Shown here piece by piece: positions 58,615 through 64,000 of a DNA stretch of 64,000 bases. The notes below the pieces were generated by a model. The model was given only the letters and a program-made list of their open reading frames with translations. It did no database searches and was not told the origin of the DNA. Source of the DNA: Neckera pumila (Eukaryota; Streptophyta; Bryopsida; Hypnales; Neckeraceae); contig OZ018410.1 of assembly GCA_963969595.1 (NCBI GenBank), positions 34,735,413 to 34,799,412 on the forward strand. The letters run 5' to 3'. Position numbers and translations under genes: made by a program. Numbering within the stretch: position 1 is the first letter of the stretch; each line of letters opens with the position of its first letter.

Positions 58615-59973
58615 TTCATACAAATGTGGCAGTTTCATCCATTCAAAATTAGAGAGTATATATTTTACAAAAGAGTCCATTTTTTCTTATAACCACCACT
58701 GCATAAAAACACCACAAATGAAATCTCAAGAGACCAATGCTTTGATCAAACTTCATAGTTTTGCGAGAATAGCTTAACCTTGAAGAGCTCCGACGTCCAT
58801 ATTTAGAACAGTGAACAAAGGACTTTGAGGCACTGTTTTGTCTAACTAACTTCTCATGCATTCAATGTAATATTTGAATCTAGAAAAGACAACTTCCTTA
58901 ATGACCAAATTCATGAAATTCCGGTAAATAATATTTCTGTACAAATATATAAGCAAAAATGTGCAAAAATTCAGAAAAGGATTGAGACGTTTAGGGATTA
59001 ATACCTTATCCAACAATAATGCTTCACAAACTCACATGCATTTGAATGTTGTGTCAACAACTAACACCTAATATACATGGCAAGCTATGCCTCGCTTTTG
59101 ACATGTGTAATGTCCTCAATTAAAATTATCCTAAGGACCTATATTCTGCAATTAGTTCCTAGACCTCGACATTAGAACACCCCCTCTAAACTAGGGTAGG
59201 CCACTTCAATCGAAACAAGTATGATCCAAGTCATGAGGACCAGATGGTGCAATATCAGTCTAAAATTCTTTACAGAGGATAAGGCACTTGATGGATCGTC
59301 TACCCCACACTAAACGTAAACATGAAGCATGATCGAAAGCTTCGTAATTGGTGTCACCTACCGGAACCTATAAAGCAATGCAGTTCACTGTGCAAATAAA
59401 CAACATAAGACACCGATACATGGTGCATTTGTCCAACAAGAATACCGTCAATGTGACGAGGCACAGATAGGATAAAAGAACGTACATCCCGTTGGCGTGA
59501 AATAGCGCAGCTATAGTACAGCAATTTTTGTATTCTCTAATAAAATAGTGAACATTGAATTCCTCCCCCAAGGAACAAAAACATTGAATGTACTGGATGG
59601 GGTAACAACGTAACAACCTTGAACCATATCTACAAGCCCCTACGAAGGAGAAAGGGACAGGTGACCACGTCTCCCCTCCACGTCTTTTCTGCCTCCGTTG
59701 AAGACCTTTAATATACTTGCGTAAGCTCCTTGTAACTGCAACAATGTCAAGGGCTTTAAGAAAAGTCTTCAACCCACCTGCTGCAAAATACTACACCAAC
59801 TACGACCCTACCTACCAATTACTACAGAACTCCGAGGAGCGTTTGGACCTTCAACGAAGAAGGAACTACATTTCACTTCATAATGATCTCCCATGGACGA
59901 AGCCAGGATTTCTACTTCCAGTGTCCAACGCTTTGCTTTTCAGTGAGTACCTCAAGAGTGAACATCCGAGTCC
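58615..59973. other. Intergenic and 3' UTR of the PH-domain gene
   Basis: A further ...TTTAGGGA|TTAA end at 58990-59001 lacks an identified partner. From about 59350 GC rises; this probably holds the 3' UTR of the minus-strand gene. Overlapping frames at 59368-59998 show no motif. Confidence 0.4.
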
Positions 59974-62900
59974 TTACGAAGCTCGCTTGCTGTCGTAGTC
60001 ATAGACCTCGTCATCCGTGACCGACTTGGAATGACGGACAATAGAACGGCCGATTGCGTTGATCCAATCCTCCTTTTCCTGTATGACCAAAATATTTTAG
60101 TCATTACAACACGCCTCGGGCATATGGATGAAAGCACTCATGGAATGATGAACAGCACGGAAGTAAGGTATAGGATACTAGAACTATTAAGGAAAATGAT
60201 ACTGATCCATGTTATTAACAGCAACTCATCAATTCAAAGACTTGATTGGACTTATTAGCAAGTGATGTAAGCATCACTTGATACATGTCTATGGCCACGG
60301 ATCTTTCAATGGAAACGGGGTTGCCCACTATCACGTATAGTGATCTACAGTCTCCCATTTTGAAATTGTAAAAGAATCTCATAAATCGTGATAAAAAAAA
60401 TTGATCTCTAACACACTTGACTCTATACATCTCCCAAAATTCACTCCCTACATGTTGAAATCTTTCAGTGTGACGCATTAAAACGCATAAAGTGACGCAA
60501 ATAGTATCCTCCACCTAAGTACCTCCGTACCCTAAGAACTCCAAATGAACCAGATCTGAATGGTTGGGAATCTCATTATGGTACATTTGCACTTGGAGAT
60601 AGGAGTGGTGTTAGCAAAGTGAATGTAGTCCGAACGGGTGCCAAAATTCATTCCAACACTGTTGCAAAAACCCTTCAAAACACCAAGTGCAAATGGACCT
60701 TCAAAAAGATACATAACACGCTGGTCCTGAACGGTTAAAGGTGAGCCCCCTGAGGATACCGATTCCTTTCAGTTCAGATTAGAAACTGACAACTTCAGGC
60801 TCAGGATTCACTGACCACGAGTGCATTAGGAGCAAAAAAAAAAAAGTCTTTTTGTGATAAAAATAAAAAATTTGAAGACAAACTGAAAATAAATGATCGA
60901 GTCTAAAGAAAGACGATATACTATAGTGCAGATTAGAATTGTCAAGTACAATACAATTCCTCTGGCAAGTTTGCTAATCATTTCCTCCCATAATTCACTT
61001 ACAAATCAATTACGAAAGAAATGATGACCCTACTCAAGAGCCTCGCTCGTTGCATTGTGTAGTCTCATTCTGAAAATTAATATATATGCTTAAATGAACA
61101 AAAGCATTTCATTGAGAACACCAAAGCTAGAGAAAATACCAGAACTGCCAAGGTTTATGTCTAAGGTAACTACACCCATTATGGACACTTTAAAGCTTGT
61201 TGACTCAATTGCAAAACATCTAAAAGCCCGATTCATTAGATTCTGAAAACTTTGTGCCATTATTTTCTGTCACAATTACGTTCTCCTCACTAAGAACTAC
61301 ACACAACGGACACAAAAATAACGAAAATGGATATTAAAATAAAATAAAATAGAATAAAGAAGTAATAATTGGCAATTGAGTAACTTGTGTCAATTCAACA
61401 AGCAATTTTTCAAAACAAGGGAACACTGTTATGTCATCGATATGGCAAACAAGAGTGAAACGTGCTGGAGGACGTCTGGAGGAACAATGCAGCCCATTCT
61501 AATGATAAATATAGAATGGCTTATAGAGATGGAAGTTCTGGAGATGCCACTCTGAAGAGGAGATGGAGGTTACATTTTAGGAAGGAAAACAAATATGTTC
61601 AGAGTAGTTCATAGTTGATTGGAAGGCTTACCTTGTCTGTGTCTGCAATAAAATACATAGTGTCTCTATTCGTGGAAAGCTCAAAAGCAAACTGTTTGTT
61701 TAACACATCCTCAGCACCCTTGACCGTCAAACAGCTGCTCACTGGAATAACTCCCCTGGATTTTGAGTACTGCACAATATTGAATTCCACACAGTATCAG
61801 GAAAAATTTAAGGTTACAATGATTTAAAAACACTGTCAAACTTTCAAAACACACCATGGAAGACAGGAATGATGATTACAGGAGTTAGATGCTGCTCTTT
61901 GAACCAGAAGATGCGACCTTGCTTCAAAACAAACCATCTCCTGCGCCAAGTTTTTATAAACTCGCCTGCAACTCACACAACCAGTCATCTTGTAAGATAG
62001 ACTTCAACAAAGTAGAAGTAAACGAAATTAGAATGCTTAATTTATCCACCCAATTTAAGCGAGGTGTAAATGTCAGCAAACAGAACGAAACCAATACATA
62101 GGCACTCACAGGGGTATAAAAAACAAAACCTTTAAAAACAACAAGACAGCAAAAATCACCTACTACAAGTATCCTAACCTACTACAAGAGGTGGATGGAC
62201 ATGAAATCGGGAACATCATCCCAAGACTGAGGATTGAGGGGAGAATGTTATAGAACTCTGCGTACTGAATCTTCCGTCATAGAAAACAGTGACCCGAAAC
62301 CACGAAATACAGAAGGGAGGGACAGGAGTAGTATGGAAGGTCCGCCGCGTAGACAGGCGTTTTATAGGGTAATAAAAGTGATAAAGTCCTATCCGAAGAA
62401 TAGAAGACCCCAGTGTACCGGTATTATCGAAACCAAAGGTCAATGAGATAAACCCTAGGGGATCCCTTTATGGCAAAAAAATTATTAGACTCTATGCAAG
62501 ACAGAATGCTGTACCGGTCTTATTACAAACCCTATTCAAACCGCTCTGTAGGGTCTTCAACCAGCACCCTAGAGCCGGGATAGCGAATCTTCATGTAGTG
62601 AAGATTTCCCATCCAATAAATGAGAAAAAAACCTATAGAATGCTGGAATTCATCAACAGCAGTCCACAGAACAAACTAGCCCAGAAAGGAAATCTAATCA
62701 AACACAATAAGATGTACATTCCGGACAATCTCAGTGCGAGTTAGCCGGAAGGACAGAGAAAATATGTGATCCAAGGGGTCTTTGATATACAGAACAAGGA
62801 CTGAATGTGGCAAAGCAGACTGAAATAGTTAAACTCACCCTGTTTCATAAGCCAACCCGATCGTTCTGGGCTATTCCAGAATTCAACCTGCCAAAGCAAA

Positions 62901-63651
62901 CAGAAAAATCATCAGCAAATAGTGATCAAATAAACTATCCAGCTCTGCTCTCCTGCTCCTCGAGCAACAGTTGCTGCAAATAGTAAGTCTAATATCCAAC
63001 AGATTCTGAAATTCCAACAAGTTGCCGTCTGTATCATCAAACATGTTAGAACTCCGCCCCGAGTGACGTCAAGTTCACAGAGATGTTTCCGAACTGCCAC
63101 TACGATCTTATAGTAAACAATGACAAAGACGCATACGACTTAAAAGAAAAAACAAAATCACAACAAAGCATGAACACTCAAATCCACCAGTTGATCCCAC
63201 CACCCACCAAATCAACGAGTTCTAATGCAAAGTCTCACCCTAACCCCAAATAATCTCGAAGAATCAAAATCGGGGAGACACAGACCTCTAAATCTGCTAA
63301 ATACCAAAAGTACACGAGAAAACCTAAAAGATGACTGCGACTCTCTAGAGCTCTCACTCAAATTAATAGACAGTCTACCTGAATGCAGTCCAACTACGGT
63401 TTAAAACAAACAGAAGCCACAGTAAAAAGTTTCCCACTCGATCAGAAGACATCCGCTCCTGGATATGCAACCACTCAAGCACTACTGTCATCTCACCAAA
63501 AAACCCTAAAACAGGACAACCCAGCAAATCAAGCCTGAATCTGGAAAACCCAACAAAAATTGTGTTGAGTCAAAACGAAAGAAAAAGCGAACCATACCTT
63601 GGTCTCCGGCTCCTGAATCTTCCCCGTAAAGAAGCTCGTAATACTCTCCAT
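59974..63651 (-). CDS. PH1: AtPH1-type pleckstrin-homology domain protein, 5 exons, 143 aa
   Basis: Exons in transcript order: 63598-63651, 62839-62887, 61880-61965, 61632-61769 and 59974-60078. All are GT-AG and in phase, with stop TAA at 59974-59976. The protein is 143 aa (Arabidopsis PH1, 145). It is almost entirely one PH domain: VEFWNSPERSGWLMKQGEF, IKTWRRRWFVLKQG, GVIPVSSCLTVKGAEDV, KQFAFELSTN, MYFIADTDKEKEDWINAIGR and a C-terminal SVTDDEVYDYD. The basic KxnRxR pattern (KQGEFIKTWRRRW) is the usual phosphoinositide-contacting segment, and the C-terminal helix has the invariant Trp (EDWINAIG). Known for Arabidopsis PH1: it binds PI3P and works on late endosomes, affecting NRAMP1 targeting. 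The same role here is inferred from near full-length similarity. Introns are 195 to 1553 bp apart from the small exon 2 of 49 bp. Confidence 0.95.
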
Positions 63652-63972
63652 TGCTGAGCTTTCACCTTCCAGTCCTCTCCAACGAACGCGCCTCTCGAGG
63701 AGCCCTCCTCTTCCGCGACTTCACGCTCCGGAAAAATCAATCAGTCACCGTGTCAATCCGGAGCTCGGTCCAGAGATCGCCACCAGCACAGCGCTCTCCA
63801 TCAGCCGGCCTTTCCAATGCGCAAGACCTGAGATTCCCACAAGGAAGGAGCAGGTTGTGGAACTTGCAGCAATCTGTGAACAAAGGCGATGACGCAGAAA
63901 CAGGGAGAGGGACACTAAAGTTACAGACTACTGTGGACGGCGATGCTTGCGGATGGTGTTGGCTATCGTGGC

Positions 63973-63978
63973 CACGTG
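63973..63978. promoter_or_regulatory. G-box CACGTG upstream of the PH gene
   Basis: GCCACGTGTC lies about 320 bp upstream of the PH1-like start codon. CACGTG is the core site of bHLH and bZIP factors in plants. Function inferred only from motif and position. Confidence 0.4.
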
Positions 63979-64000
63979 TCCCATTTCGATGCCACGGTGG

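Noticed and set aside
59368..59772. 134-codon minus-strand frame with hydrophobic C-terminus
   Set aside because: It lies directly downstream of the PH1 stop on the same strand and has no recognised domain; treated as 3' UTR.
59717..59998. 93-codon plus-strand frame overlapping the last PH1 exon
   Set aside because: It overlaps a well-supported minus-strand exon antisense and shows no motif; most likely a shadow of the exon and 3' UTR.

Overview
This window is nuclear DNA from a land plant. Three complete, intron-rich genes belong to plant families: a KAI2-type karrikin-insensitive receptor, a GH37 trehalase, and a small AtPH1-type pleckstrin-homology protein. The KAI2 gene has an intron before its last exon (Lys|Val-Thr-Val-Pro) that I do not associate with flowering-plant KAI2 genes. 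With the many decayed DNA transposons this makes me favour a non-seed plant (bryophyte or lycophyte), but that is inference and not firm.

Layout, left to right. 1-6 kb: a partial TTAA-flanked element, the KAI2 gene (+, 3 exons, 2342-4348) behind a duplicated upstream segment, and a weak convergent two-exon small gene (-). 6-13.5 kb: repeats, relics of a leucine-rich-repeat receptor kinase (10.2-12.0 kb), and a CACTA-like MITE. 14-26 kb: an accessory block. On + it has an unrecognised ORF, a coiled-coil/RING-like ORF and a SUVR-type SET methyltransferase gene. On - it has a decayed transposase-like gene with a DFAENY motif. AGTACT/AGTAGT-rich spacers lie between and within them. Both the SET gene and the transposase-like gene keep readable frames or splice phases but carry nonsense codons explicable by C-to-T or G-to-A transitions. 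26.5-33 kb: AT-rich transposon relics. 33.2-38.2 kb: complete 12-exon trehalase gene (-). 38.2-46.9 kb: promoter region, foldback elements, minisatellites and a long perfect-looking hairpin. 46.9-59 kb: very AT-rich, gene-free, a stack of nested short DNA transposons. 60-63.7 kb: complete five-exon AtPH1-like gene (-).

The three host genes do unrelated jobs (signal perception, trehalose hydrolysis, endosomal phosphoinositide binding) and are not an operon-like unit. The most informative non-genic structure is a family of roughly 0.92-kb TIR elements flanked by TTAA, with a three-level nest at 46912-49114 that fixes insertion order and target site. The most speculative system is the 14-26 kb block, which may be one large mobile element that captured SET and RING genes. 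Exon boundaries were read by eye from splice sites and phase; no database search was run.
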